Shown: positions 42,401 through 51,757 of the stretch, piece after piece
Layout of the letters: each line of letters opens with the position of its first letter
How positions within the stretch are numbered: position 1 is the stretch's first letter
Assembly: GCF_030316765.1 (NCBI RefSeq)
Contig: NZ_JASZYT010000016.1
Coordinates: 49,561 to 113,560, forward strand
From: Variovorax saccharolyticus
GTDB lineage: Bacteria > Pseudomonadota > Gammaproteobacteria > Burkholderiales > Burkholderiaceae_C
Reading direction: 5' to 3'
Length of the DNA stretch: 64,000 bases
Notes under the pieces: generated by a model
Told to the model about the DNA's origin: nothing
What the model saw: only the letters and a program-made list of their open reading frames with translations
The model's database searches: none
Translations under genes and position numbers: made by a program

Positions 42401-43776
42401 GCTGCTCAGTGGCCCAGATGCGCGACTGGAACTGGACGAGCAGCATCCATCCGGATGACCTGGCCGCTGTCGAAAGAGCTTGGGAAGGCTTCCGCACTGC
42501 CGGGACAGGCGGCGAAGTTGAAGCGCGGATCAAACACCACGACGGCGCGTACCGGTGGTTTCTGTCTCGCGTGAATCCGCTTCGCGACGAGTCTGGCGCC
42601 GTTGTCAAATGGTACGGCGTCAACACTGACATCGAAGATCGGCGTCTCGCCGAGGCCGCGCTGAAGCGCAGCGAGACCTTTCTCGCGGAGGGCCAGCGCA
42701 TCAGCGCGACCGGAAGCTTCTTCTGGCACTTGACCACCGACGATCTCACATTCTCCGAGGAGCTGAACCGCATCTTCGGATTCGAGCCTAACGCGACTGT
42801 GACTTTCGATCGGATTCGCGATCGCGTTCATCCGGACGATCTGCCGTTGCTCGCCCAAAAGATGGGAGATGTCCGATCGGGCCGTGACAATCCTGAGTAC
42901 GAGATACGGCTGCAAATGGCAGACGACACGATCAAGCACGTGCAGGTATTTGGCCGGGTGATCTGCCATGCGGATGGCAGCCTGGAATGTCTCGGTGCAG
43001 TACAAGATGTCACGCAGCGCAAGCTTGCCGAGCGAACACTCGATAGAGTCCGATCGGAACTCGCCCACGTGACACGCGTCATGAGTTTCGGAGCGCTGAC
43101 CGCATCGATTGCTCACGAGGTCAATCAACCGTTGTCGGGGATTATCACCAACGCCAGCACTTGCTTGCGCCTGCTGGCATTGAATCCACCGAACGTGGAG
43201 GGTGCCATTGAAACTGCGCGCCGCACGATACGGGACGGCAACCGTGCGTCCGAAGTCGTGGCTCACCTGCGCAAACTTTTCTCGAAAGTGAGTGAGCGAA
43301 GCGAGAACGTCGATCTCAATGAGGCCGCCGCCGAGGTCGTGGCGCTGCTCTCGAGCGATCTTCAGCGCAATCAGATTGTCGTCCACACCGACTTTGCTGA
43401 CTGCCTTCCGACCGTTCCTGCGGATCGGGTGCAACTGCAGCAGGTCATCGTGAACCTCCTGGTGAATGCTTCCGATGCAATGAGCGCCATTCGTGACCGA
43501 CAGAGACAGGTCGTCATTCGGACGAACCGAGATGGCGACCAAAGCGTTCGCCTCAGCGTGCAAGACGCCGGTGTGGGCATTGACATTGAAGATCCCGAGA
43601 AGATCTTCCAACCGTTTTTCACGACCAAGCGCAGCGGCATGGGAATCGGGCTCTCGCTCAGTCGAACCATCATCGAAAGTCACAGTGGACGCATCTGGGT
43701 CGAACCCAATGCCGATGGCGGCGCCACCTTCGCGTTCACCATCCCCGTCATCCTCAGGGAAGCCGGTACGACCTAG
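39460..43776 (+). CDS. Soluble sensor histidine kinase with eight PAS domains
   Basis: About 1438 residues with no membrane span. A GAF-like N-terminal region (about 20-180) is followed by eight PAS/PAC units at about 195-306, 320-430, 445-555, 570-685, 695-810, 822-935, 950-1063 and 1077-1185, each ending in a YRW...DI-type PAC motif. HisKA has its His at about 1219 in ASIAHEVNQPLSG, and HATPase_c (about 1323-1434) has NLLVNASDAM, DAGVGI and GMGIGLSLSRTI. Units 2 and 3 are near copies. The GTG at 39460 with CGGAGA upstream is the preferred start; ATG 39364 and 39511 are alternatives. No response regulator is adjacent. Likely senses redox, oxygen or small ligands in the cytoplasm. Confidence 0.9.
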   Translation: MKRASDVGAGSRSAVAEMARVRRFLDNLGSLMGVGSLGSGSDPAAMVDALLEALARVLGKSFIYVRINTPRAREPEETVRVSDGWAGMRVARDFGEALQCLGDGTMSDPPRGCWHLDGEEVWVTRVPLGFRAELGVLVAGSTRASFPEQTDRLLLEVAANQATLAHQQARLLEQEGKEGLRVESALLDAERESLSIVDAIPGLVALLSPKGDVEVASTQLLEHFGQSLEELKRWGTNGTVHPEDLPEVAETFARSVAAGQPYDILQRLRRADGAYRWMQNSGFPLRARTGEIARWCVLLTDVDDQKRAEEALRESERQARLIVDTIPGLVVILTPMGEVEFVNGRTVDYLRMDLSAAKGWATNGIVHPDDIPRVFPVFQGGVASGEAFEYEVRLRHLDGVYRWFQLRAHPLRDSAGDVAHWYVLLSDIDGLKQADAAKRDSERELRLIVDTIPGLVVILAESGAVDFENRRTREYLGPALADTGQWASNGIVHPDDLPRVLPIFGQGVASGAPFEYELRLRHVSGVYRWFQLRAHPLRDTSGDVARWYVLLSDIDEKRRAEEALRESELEFRLIVQSVAGMIAVFSPTGELNGGNQQLLDYFRQPLEEVGRWATNGMTHPDDREHCIASFMGSVASGQPYDFETRFKRFDGVYRWFQIRGHPLRDGDGAIVRWYGLLTDIDDRKRAEQHLAESEHRFRLAINALPAPAWSTRPDGYCDFLSERWLRYTGFSETQALGWGWGDAVHPDDAPRLVEKWQVALHSGTPINIEARMRRFDGEYRWFLFQDNPLRGEDGAIVRWYGACLDIEDRKRAEEALRASEIDLRLIINTISGMICLFTPDGQLEGANQQFLDYLKQSFEEASTWATSGSTHPDDLAHSVAAFEHAIATGEPYDYESRVRRFDGAYRWFHIRGQAHRDAAGSIVRWYALLVDIDDRKRAERALEASERNLRLTIDTIPALAWSVRADGTADFFNQHYLDYVGCSVAQMRDWNWTSSIHPDDLAAVERAWEGFRTAGTGGEVEARIKHHDGAYRWFLSRVNPLRDESGAVVKWYGVNTDIEDRRLAEAALKRSETFLAEGQRISATGSFFWHLTTDDLTFSEELNRIFGFEPNATVTFDRIRDRVHPDDLPLLAQKMGDVRSGRDNPEYEIRLQMADDTIKHVQVFGRVICHADGSLECLGAVQDVTQRKLAERTLDRVRSELAHVTRVMSFGALTASIAHEVNQPLSGIITNASTCLRLLALNPPNVEGAIETARRTIRDGNRASEVVAHLRKLFSKVSERSENVDLNEAAAEVVALLSSDLQRNQIVVHTDFADCLPTVPADRVQLQQVIVNLLVNASDAMSAIRDRQRQVVIRTNRDGDQSVRLSVQDAGVGIDIEDPEKIFQPFFTTKRSGMGIGLSLSRTIIESHSGRIWVEPNADGGATFAFTIPVILREAGTT

Positions 43777-44008
43777 ATTTCTCGAGGCGCGTGTCAGATC
43801 GCGACTTTCGGGCCGACGACGGATGCCAAGACCTCTCCGAATGCGATGCAGCGACCTGGACCAATGACGGATAGTCGGGGGGACAGTTCGCGGGCACGAT
43901 TCTCACAGGCTCGCGATGGAAAGCCTGGGATGCTCAAGCCGAGCCACTCAAAGCCGGTAGCGTCGCGCGCGTAACGATGCGCGGGGGCCACTCCCTTTGT
44001 AATTTTGG

Positions 44009-44329
44009 ATGTCAAATGATATGAAATCAATCGTGGTCCTAGCCGTTGTGGGGCTGTCGTTGTCGAGCGCCGCAGCGGTCGCAGACGAGCAGTTGTACAA
44101 GACCAAGAACTGTGTCATCTGCCACAAGACCGATCAGAATTTCCTGGGCCCCTCCTTCACAAGCGTCGCGGCCAAGTACGCCGACGACAAGGGGGCAGAC
44201 GTGAAGCTCGCACGCAAGATCCGCGAAGGGAGCATCGGTGTCTGGGGTCCGACCCCGATGCCGGCACAGCCCCAGGTGACGGAGGCCGAGGCGTTGACGC
44301 TTGCGCGCTGGATACTGGAGATCAAGTAG
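44009..44329 (+). CDS. Small class I cytochrome c (c-551/c-552 type)
   Basis: A 106-residue exported cytochrome c. The signal peptide is SIVVLAVVGLSLSSAAAVADE. The haem-binding C-x-x-C-H is CVICH in LYKTKNCVICHKTD, and the distal Met lies in GVWGPTPMPAQPQV, as in c-551 proteins. It ends ALTLARWILEIK. It carries electrons in the periplasm. Start is ATG 44009 or 44021; the site upstream is weak. It sits alone between two giant kinases, about 230 bases after one and 370 before the other. Confidence 0.93.
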   Translation: MSNDMKSIVVLAVVGLSLSSAAAVADEQLYKTKNCVICHKTDQNFLGPSFTSVAAKYADDKGADVKLARKIREGSIGVWGPTPMPAQPQVTEAEALTLARWILEIK

Positions 44330-44695
44330 CGCCTCCTGAGCGTGACTGGTGCGTGCGGCCGCGGAGGGCTTGCGTGCGCTAGCTGATGCTGCACAATGCG
44401 GCGCCGGACTTGCTCGCCATCGACTTGCTTGCCCGCGGGGTGAGCCGCCCTGGTGGCAATCCCGGCGAGCCCGCAGAGACTCCCTAACCCACATGCTGGG
44501 TTTCGGCCTCCCTCGAAAGTGGCGCCTTGTCATGCCCGGGTGTTGAGTGACGGCGCCGCGCATTTTGGCGTACGCTCTCTGGCATGCAGAGGCGATTCAC
44601 CATGTTGCCGGGCGGGCGGCCTGGGTCACGCTGCTCGAGTCGCGCGTGTGGGCCACGCTTGCCCCGGCGAGGTGGCACACGATGACTATGACCAC
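44330..44695. other. Gap before the pseudokinase-histidine kinase
   Basis: About 370 bases with no recognised gene. The frame of the next gene is open through part of it, but the translation has no family features. Confidence 0.35.
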
Positions 44696-47600
44696 ATGGT
44701 CGCTGCCGGCGGCGGTATGAATCGCCCTATACAGATACTCTGGCAAGACGATGAGCGACTCTTCTGTCGCACATGGCATGACGATTCGGACGGCATCCGT
44801 CAAGCGGCGCTGGCGGTCATGCCGTCCGCGGAGCACCCAACCCCTGCAAGCATCGATCGCTTGGTTCACGAGCACTCGCTGAGAGAAGGGCTGGACCGCG
44901 AATGGGCCGCCCGCCCCCTTGAACTTGTGCGGCATGGGGGGAAGACCATGCTCCTGCTCGAGCCTTTGGAGGCGAGCCCGCTGGAACTGGCGATCGGAAG
45001 ACTGTCGGAGCCTGGCAAGTTTCTTCGCCTCGCTGTGGCGATGGCGTCTGCGATCGCTGGCATGCATGCCAGTGGGCTTGTCCACAAGGACATCAAGCCT
45101 TCCAACATCCTCGTGGATGAGATCAACGACCGGGTCTGGCTGACCGGCTTTGGCATCGCCTCCCAGCTGCCCAGGGAACGTCAAGCCCCCGTGCCCCCCG
45201 AGTTGATTGTCGGAACGCTGGCTTACATGGCGCCCGAACAGACCGGGCGGATGAATCGTTCGATTGACTCGCGCAGCGACCTCTATGCACTGGGCGTCAC
45301 GTTCTATCGCATGCTGACGGGAAGTCTTCCCTTTACGGCGACGGACCCTATGGAGTGGATTCACTGTCACATTGCGCGCAAGCCCATTCCTCCGCGCGAC
45401 CGGCTGATCTTGACCGGTGTCGAGATTCCCGTCCCGATCTCCGAATTGGTCATGAAGCTCCTTTCCAAGACCGCAGAGGAGCGATACCAGACCGCGGTTG
45501 GCCTTGAGTCGGACCTCAGACGATGTGCTGCTCAATGGCATGCTGCTGGGCGCATCGACGTCTTTCCTCTGGGGGGCACCGACTTGCCAGGTCGTCTCGT
45601 GGTTCCCGAGAAACTCTACGGCCGCACGCCCGAGATCCAGACGTTGCTCGATTGCTTCGACGTCACTGCAAAAAGCGGCAAGAGTTCCCTTGTATTGGTT
45701 TCGGGCCCTGCGGGCATCGGCAAGTCATCGTTGGCCAGCGAAGTGCACAGGGCGCTCCTTCCCTCACGTGGCTTGTTCGCTTCTGGAAAGTACGATCAGT
45801 ACAAGCAGGACATTCCGTACTCGACGCTTGCGCAAGCCTTCCGAAGCCTCGTCCGGCCCATGCTCGGCAAGAGCGAAGCCGAGCTCGGTCCATGGCGATC
45901 CATAGTGCTCGATGTCGTGGGCCCGCACGGTCGCATCATCACGGACCTGATTCCGGAGTTGAAGCTGATCATCGGAGAGCAGCCGCCGGCGCCCGAACTA
46001 CCGGTTCATGACGCGCAACGGCGCCTGCAGCGACTGCTTCGACGCTTTATTGGCGTCTTCTCGCGTCCGGAGCAACCTCTGGTGCTGTTCTTGGATGATC
46101 TGCAGTGGCTCGATATTGCAACGCTGGACCTTGTTGAAGATCTGCTGGTGCAGCAGGACGTTCGGTATCTATTGCTGATCGGAGCCTACCGGGACAACGA
46201 GGTCGGCCCGAATCATCCGTGGATGCAAAAGCTCGAGGCGCTCGACGCAGCGGGGACACCGATCCACAGAATCAACCTGCGGCCGCTTGAGTATGGCCAG
46301 GTTTCTCAGCTGATCGCAGACGCGTTGCGTTGCGACGAGGAAGGAGTCGACGGGCTGGTGCAGTTGGTCCTCGAGAAGACCGACGGCAACCCGTTCTTTG
46401 TGAATCAGTTCCTTGCCGCCCTGGTGGACGAGGGACAGATCAAGTTCGATCGTCGGCGCTCCAAGTGGTCGTGGGAATTGCATCGTATCCGCGCCATGCG
46501 CTATACGGACAACGTCGCCGACCTCATGATCGCGAAGATGGCCCGTTTGTCGGTTGAATCGCAGAACGCGCTGAGGCACCTTGCGTGTCTTGGAAACGCC
46601 GCGACGATTGCCACTCTGTCGGTCGTGCAAGGCATTGCTGATCAAGCGGTTCACCTCCAGTTTCGGGAGCCGCTTCGCATGGAGCTTGTAGAACGCGCCG
46701 AGAACTCCTATCGGTTCGTGCACGACCGCATCCATGAAGCGGCATACGCGCTGATTCCGAGCGCCGGACGCGCCGAGTTCCATCTGCGAATCGGTCGATC
46801 CCTGGTAGCGCACACACCCAGCGAAGTTCAGGAAGAGATTGTCTTTGACATCGTGCACCAACTGAATCGCGCCATCACACTCATCTCGAGCCACGACGAG
46901 CGCGACCGACTGGCCGCGTTCAATCTCCTCGCCGGCAAGCGTGCGCAGGCCGCAGCCGCTCATGCCTCTGCCCGTGGCTATCTGATGACGAGCGCAGTAT
47001 TGCTGGGCGACGACGGTTGGCTGCGTCGCCCCGAACTCCTGTATGCAGTGGAACTGGAGCGCGCGCAGGTCGACATCGCGTCTGGAGCCGTTGCCGAAGC
47101 GGAGCAGCGATTGTGCGCGCTTTCCAGCCGTGTGGCTTCCATCGCGCAGCGCGCGGGCGCGGCCTGCCTGCTGGTAGACCTGTATCAGTCGATGGATCAA
47201 AACGAGAAGGCCCTTCAGGTCGGACTCGAGGTGTTGCACCTCGTCGGCATTGACTGGTCTTCGCGCCCCACGGAGAGCGAGGCGCGACAGGCATTCGAAC
47301 GCATTCAATCTCAGCTCACGGGGCAAAGCGTCGGGGAACTCATCAACCTGCCACTGATGAGCGATCCGGCCTCGCTGGCGATCCTGGACCTGATGATCAG
47401 GGTGGCGGTGCCCGGGTTCTTCGCCTCCTCACACCTCTTCGCCGTGGCCGTATGCCGCGCGGTCAGCCTTGGCCTCGAGCAGGGCCACAGCGTCGCGTCG
47501 CCACTGGCCTACGAGTTCCTTGCGATGTTGGCCGGCCCTCATTTCGGCGACTACGACGCAGGCTATCGCTTTGGGCGGCTGGGGTGTGATCTGGTCGAGC

Positions 47601-50236
47601 GTGCGGAGTTGTCACAGTTTCGCGCCAGGACGTACACGATCTTTGGATTCATCACCCCGTGGACGAGACATGTGCGTACGGGCCGCGAATATCTGGTCCG
47701 CGCGTTTGACGAGGCGAATCGCGTTGGCGATGTCACCTATGCAGCCTATCCCCGCGCCCAGCTCAATACCAACCTGCTCTTCAGTGGCGACCCGCTGTCG
47801 GAAGTGCAGCGGGAGGCCGAGCAGGGCCAGGCGTTTGCGCAAAAGGTGAAATTCGGGATGATCGCCAGCTGGATGGCCGGCCAACTGGGACTCATCCGGA
47901 CCCTGCGCGGCCTGACGAAGAGGTTCGGCTGCTTTGACGATGCGAACTTCACCGAAGAGGAGTTCGAGCATCGGGTTGCCAACGACTCTGCGCTGGCGCT
48001 TCCAGGATGCTGGTACTGGATCCGAAAGCTGCAAGCCAGCTTCTTGGCGGGGGACTACGTGAGTGCCCTCAGGGCGTCAGCACACGCCGAGCCCCTTCTC
48101 GAAGCATCGATGTCCCACCTGGAGACCGTCGAGTACCACTTCTACGACGCACTCAGCCATGCGGCGGCGTTTGAATCGGCATCGACCGCTGCAAGGACGC
48201 GACACATGGCGGCGCTGTTGGCAGGCCACGCGAGGCTCGACGCCTGGGCCGATGCCTGCCCCGACAACTTCTTCAACCGCGCGGCGCTCGTCGAAGCGGA
48301 GATTGCCCGGATACAGGGAAAGGAACTCATCGCCGAGCGTTTGTACGAACGTGCCATCGAATCGGCAAGTGCCGGAGGCTTCATTCACAACGAAGCACTG
48401 GCCAACGAGCTGGCTGGACGGTTCCATGCAGATCGCGGCTTCGAGAGGATCGCCAACTGGTACTTGCGGGAGGCTCGACAGGGCTATCTCCTTTGGGGCG
48501 CGGACGCCAAGGTGCGCCAGCTTGATCAGCGGTACTTGAATGTGAAAGGAGGCAAGCCAATGCGCGATGCTGGCCGGATCATCGCGAGTTCCGTCGAACA
48601 GCTTGACCTGGCCACTGTGATCAAGGTCTCGGAGGCGATATCCGGTGAGATCGTCCTTGACAAGCTGATCGACACCCTCATGCGCGCCGCGCTCGAGTTC
48701 GCTGGCGCCGAACGGGGTGTGTTGGTTCTTCCCCGCAACAACGAGCACAGAATCGCGGCGGAGGCCAGGATGGGCAGTGATGGCATCGACGTTTCTCTGC
48801 GCCCGGCCGGACTCACCTCCGCCGATCTCCCGGGATCTGTCTTTCAGTATGTGCTTCGCACGAGGGAGAACGTGTTGCTGCAGGACGCGTGTTCCGAGAT
48901 GAGCGAGTTCTCGAACGATGAATTCATTCGATTTCATGGCACGCGGTCGCTGCTTTGCCTGCCGCTTCTGAAGCAAACGCGCCTGCTGGGCGTTCTCTAC
49001 CTCGAAAACAATCTGGTGCGCGATGTCTTCACTTCGGACCGCATGACCGTTCTCAAGCTGCTGGCGTCAGCAGCCGCGGTCTCGTTGGAGAACGCGGGCC
49101 TGTACCGTGACGTGCAGGAGCGTGAAGGGAGGGTGCGCCGGCTGTTCAACTCGAACATCATCGGGATCTTCACGTGGAACCTGGACGGCCGGATCCTTGA
49201 CGCCAATCAGGCGTTTGGGCGGATCGTCGGTTACGGCGACGACGAACTGACGTCGGGTCAGGTCCGCTGGCGGGACTTGATGCCAGCCTCGTGGGATGAG
49301 GATGACGATCGGATCATGAGGACCCTTCAGGCGACCACGGTGGCCCCACCCTTCGAGGGCGAATACGTCAGGAAGGACGGCACGATCGTCCCGGTCCTGA
49401 TCGGGATCGCGATGTTCGACGGGTCGCCGATAGAAGGCGTCGCCTTCGTCCTTGACCTGACGGATCGCAAGAAGGCCGAGCAGGCCGCGCGCGACAGCGA
49501 GCAGCGCCACCGCGATGTGGAGCTCAAGTTGCTGGATGCGAACAGGGTTGCGAGCATATCGCTGCTGTCCGCATCGATCGCGCATGAGATCAACCAGCCG
49601 CTATCGGGTATCGTCACCAATGCGAGCACTGGCCTTCGGATGCTGAATGCCGAGCCCCCGGATATCGACGGCGCGCGCGAGACCGCGCAGCGGACCCTAC
49701 GTGACGGCAATCGGGCCGCGGATGTGATCACCCGATTGCGTACTCTCTTCCGAAACGGCGATTTGTTGCTGGAGCCGATGAATCTGAATGATGCGACGCG
49801 TGAAGTCGTTGCCATGTTGTCGGGTGAGCTTGAGAGGAGCGAGGTGATCCTTCAACTCGGTCTTGCTGACAGCCTGCCTTTGGTCACAGGCGACCGCATC
49901 CAGCTCCAGCAGGTCATTCTGAATCTGATTCGCAATGCCTCGGAAGCAATGGCTGATGTGCACGACCGCCCGCGGCGGCTGGTGATCCGCACCGATCTGC
50001 AAGGGGGCGATCACGTGTGCGTGAGCGTCGAGGATGCAGGTGTAGGACTCGATGGTCAGAACGTGGAAAGGATCTTCGACGCGTTCTACTCGACCAAAAG
50101 CGTGGGCATGGGCGTCGGCTTATCGGTGAGCCGCTCGATCATCGAGCGCCACGGTGGTCGCCTGTGGGCGGAGCCGCATGATTCGAACGGCGTCACCTTC
50201 CAGTTCTCGGTGCCTGTCGATCGACCCGATGCCTGA
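44696..50236 (+). CDS. Pseudokinase-AAA-GAF-PAS-histidine kinase (trifunctional type)
   Basis: About 1846 residues. A serine/threonine-kinase-like domain (about 40-280) has GLVHKDIKPSNILV with the catalytic Asp at about 132. Its DFG is GFG (LTGFGIAS) and no ATP-binding A-x-K is seen, so it may not phosphorylate. An AAA-type ATPase follows, with Walker A GPAGIGKSS (Lys about 343) and Walker B LVLFLDDLQWLD (about 465), then a long helical TPR-like region. GAF is at about 1303-1465, PAS at 1478-1595, HisKA His at about 1630 in ASIAHEINQPLSG and HATPase_c to 1843. Start is 44696 or 44717. No response regulator is adjacent. Its transmitter closely resembles that of the PAS kinase. Confidence 0.92.
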   Translation: MVAAGGGMNRPIQILWQDDERLFCRTWHDDSDGIRQAALAVMPSAEHPTPASIDRLVHEHSLREGLDREWAARPLELVRHGGKTMLLLEPLEASPLELAIGRLSEPGKFLRLAVAMASAIAGMHASGLVHKDIKPSNILVDEINDRVWLTGFGIASQLPRERQAPVPPELIVGTLAYMAPEQTGRMNRSIDSRSDLYALGVTFYRMLTGSLPFTATDPMEWIHCHIARKPIPPRDRLILTGVEIPVPISELVMKLLSKTAEERYQTAVGLESDLRRCAAQWHAAGRIDVFPLGGTDLPGRLVVPEKLYGRTPEIQTLLDCFDVTAKSGKSSLVLVSGPAGIGKSSLASEVHRALLPSRGLFASGKYDQYKQDIPYSTLAQAFRSLVRPMLGKSEAELGPWRSIVLDVVGPHGRIITDLIPELKLIIGEQPPAPELPVHDAQRRLQRLLRRFIGVFSRPEQPLVLFLDDLQWLDIATLDLVEDLLVQQDVRYLLLIGAYRDNEVGPNHPWMQKLEALDAAGTPIHRINLRPLEYGQVSQLIADALRCDEEGVDGLVQLVLEKTDGNPFFVNQFLAALVDEGQIKFDRRRSKWSWELHRIRAMRYTDNVADLMIAKMARLSVESQNALRHLACLGNAATIATLSVVQGIADQAVHLQFREPLRMELVERAENSYRFVHDRIHEAAYALIPSAGRAEFHLRIGRSLVAHTPSEVQEEIVFDIVHQLNRAITLISSHDERDRLAAFNLLAGKRAQAAAAHASARGYLMTSAVLLGDDGWLRRPELLYAVELERAQVDIASGAVAEAEQRLCALSSRVASIAQRAGAACLLVDLYQSMDQNEKALQVGLEVLHLVGIDWSSRPTESEARQAFERIQSQLTGQSVGELINLPLMSDPASLAILDLMIRVAVPGFFASSHLFAVAVCRAVSLGLEQGHSVASPLAYEFLAMLAGPHFGDYDAGYRFGRLGCDLVERAELSQFRARTYTIFGFITPWTRHVRTGREYLVRAFDEANRVGDVTYAAYPRAQLNTNLLFSGDPLSEVQREAEQGQAFAQKVKFGMIASWMAGQLGLIRTLRGLTKRFGCFDDANFTEEEFEHRVANDSALALPGCWYWIRKLQASFLAGDYVSALRASAHAEPLLEASMSHLETVEYHFYDALSHAAAFESASTAARTRHMAALLAGHARLDAWADACPDNFFNRAALVEAEIARIQGKELIAERLYERAIESASAGGFIHNEALANELAGRFHADRGFERIANWYLREARQGYLLWGADAKVRQLDQRYLNVKGGKPMRDAGRIIASSVEQLDLATVIKVSEAISGEIVLDKLIDTLMRAALEFAGAERGVLVLPRNNEHRIAAEARMGSDGIDVSLRPAGLTSADLPGSVFQYVLRTRENVLLQDACSEMSEFSNDEFIRFHGTRSLLCLPLLKQTRLLGVLYLENNLVRDVFTSDRMTVLKLLASAAAVSLENAGLYRDVQEREGRVRRLFNSNIIGIFTWNLDGRILDANQAFGRIVGYGDDELTSGQVRWRDLMPASWDEDDDRIMRTLQATTVAPPFEGEYVRKDGTIVPVLIGIAMFDGSPIEGVAFVLDLTDRKKAEQAARDSEQRHRDVELKLLDANRVASISLLSASIAHEINQPLSGIVTNASTGLRMLNAEPPDIDGARETAQRTLRDGNRAADVITRLRTLFRNGDLLLEPMNLNDATREVVAMLSGELERSEVILQLGLADSLPLVTGDRIQLQQVILNLIRNASEAMADVHDRPRRLVIRTDLQGGDHVCVSVEDAGVGLDGQNVERIFDAFYSTKSVGMGVGLSVSRSIIERHGGRLWAEPHDSNGVTFQFSVPVDRPDA

Positions 50237-50293
50237 ACGGGACATGGCGCCGCCCATTCGAAGCTCGCCAGGATGGCGTGTGCTCGTCGCGTG

Positions 50294-51757
50294 TCAGTCA
50301 TCGGCGTCGACCTTCGGGTCGCCGGTATCCCGGATCCATCCCCCACCGAGCGCGCGGTAAAGATCGACGAGGCTTTCCAATCGGTTCAGGCGGACTGATG
50401 CCAGCGCGAGCTGGGCGTTGTACAGGTCCGTCCGGGCCGTCAGTACCTGGAGGTATCCGTCCACGCCGCCCTCGTAGCGCAGCTGCGCGAGCCGCACCCG
50501 CCTGTCTTCCACCTCGGTGAAGCGCTGAGCGGACGCGAGCTGGTCGCCATAGGTGGCCCGGGCGGCGAGGCCATCGGCGACCTCCCGAAATGCGGTCTGT
50601 ATCGCCTTCTCGTACTGCGCGACGCCGATCTCCTTTCGCACCTTCGCGATGTCGAGATTGGCGCGGTTGGTCCCGCCGTCGAAGATCGGCACCACGAGGG
50701 AGGGAACGAACGACCATGCGGTCGATCCAGCACCGAACAGCCCACCCAGTGCAGAACTCGCCGAGCCGAATGTCCCGGTCAGTGTGATCCGCGGAAAGAA
50801 CGCCGCCCGGGCAGCGCCGATGTCCGCGTTCTCGGAGCGCAGCAGCGCTTCGGCCTCCAGGATGTCCGGTCGGCGCGTCAACAGGTCGGATGGCAATCCG
50901 GCCGGGACATCGTCCCGAATCGCCTGATCGCTCAGCCGCACAGGCGGTGGCAAGGATGACGGCACCGTCTCTCCAACCAGTAGCACCAGTCCGTTCTCCG
51001 CCTGGTCGCGCAGGCGCAGCTGCTCGGCCTCTCTGCCCCGGGCCTGCTCGACCAGTGTCTGCGCCTGGCTCAGGTCGAGGTCGGAGGCGGTGCCCACGTC
51101 GAACCTGCGTTGCACGATGGCGAGAGAGCCACTGACAGCCTCGAGCGTCTTGCGCGTGACGGCGAGTTGCTCGTCGAATGCGAGCATGCTGAGGTAGTGG
51201 TCGGCAACCTGGGAAACCAGCAGCATCTGCGCCGCCTGGCGCGCGTGCGAGCTGGCCAGGTATTGATCGAATGCCGCATCGTCGAGGCTTTGCAAGCGTC
51301 CGAAGAAGTCGATCTCCCACGCGGCGGAGAGCCGCACCGTCTCGGAGTTCGCGACCAGCGGCTTGCCGCCCTGCGCTACGCTGCCGGGCGTGCGCGACCG
51401 TGAGCCCTCGCCGCCGGCTCTGACCTGAGGGGACAAGGCAGCGCGCTGGACACGGTACTGCGACTGGACCTGCGCCACGTTCAGCACAGCGACGCGCAGG
51501 TCGCGGTTGTTGCGCAGTGCCAACTCCACCAGGCGACGCAAACGCTCGTCGGCGAGAAAATCATGCCAGCCGATCTCTGCGGCCGTCTGCTTTCCTGCCC
51601 CAACGCCCGCAGGCATTGCGCGGCCCCCACCCTCGGGCCAGGCGGCGGCGACGGGCGCAGCGGGCCTCTGATAGCGAGGCTGCAGCGAGCAGCCTGCCAG
51701 GGCGGTCGCCGCTGCCAGCACGAGGACCCCAGACCTGAGGATGCGCATCTCAGCCAC
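50294..51757 (-). CDS. RND efflux outer-membrane lipoprotein (NodT/OprM type)
   Basis: A 487-residue outer-membrane factor. The lipobox is LAGCSLQPRY, the usual start of NodT-family proteins. Two OEP domains follow, with WEIDFFGRL, ASDLDLSQAQTLVEQAR, DLLTRRPDILEAEALLRSENADIGAARAAFFPRITLTGTFG and LRYEGGVDGYLQVLTARTDLYNAQLAL. It forms a trimeric TolC-like channel. It is the last gene of the RND operon and overlaps the pump gene by 8 bases. Confidence 0.95.
   Translation of the reverse strand: MAEMRILRSGVLVLAAATALAGCSLQPRYQRPAAPVAAAWPEGGGRAMPAGVGAGKQTAAEIGWHDFLADERLRRLVELALRNNRDLRVAVLNVAQVQSQYRVQRAALSPQVRAGGEGSRSRTPGSVAQGGKPLVANSETVRLSAAWEIDFFGRLQSLDDAAFDQYLASSHARQAAQMLLVSQVADHYLSMLAFDEQLAVTRKTLEAVSGSLAIVQRRFDVGTASDLDLSQAQTLVEQARGREAEQLRLRDQAENGLVLLVGETVPSSLPPPVRLSDQAIRDDVPAGLPSDLLTRRPDILEAEALLRSENADIGAARAAFFPRITLTGTFGSASSALGGLFGAGSTAWSFVPSLVVPIFDGGTNRANLDIAKVRKEIGVAQYEKAIQTAFREVADGLAARATYGDQLASAQRFTEVEDRRVRLAQLRYEGGVDGYLQVLTARTDLYNAQLALASVRLNRLESLVDLYRALGGGWIRDTGDPKVDADD

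Noticed and set aside
41068..43683. Two long minus-strand frames under the PAS kinase
   Set aside because: Their apparent repeats only mirror the repeated PAS domains on the other strand.
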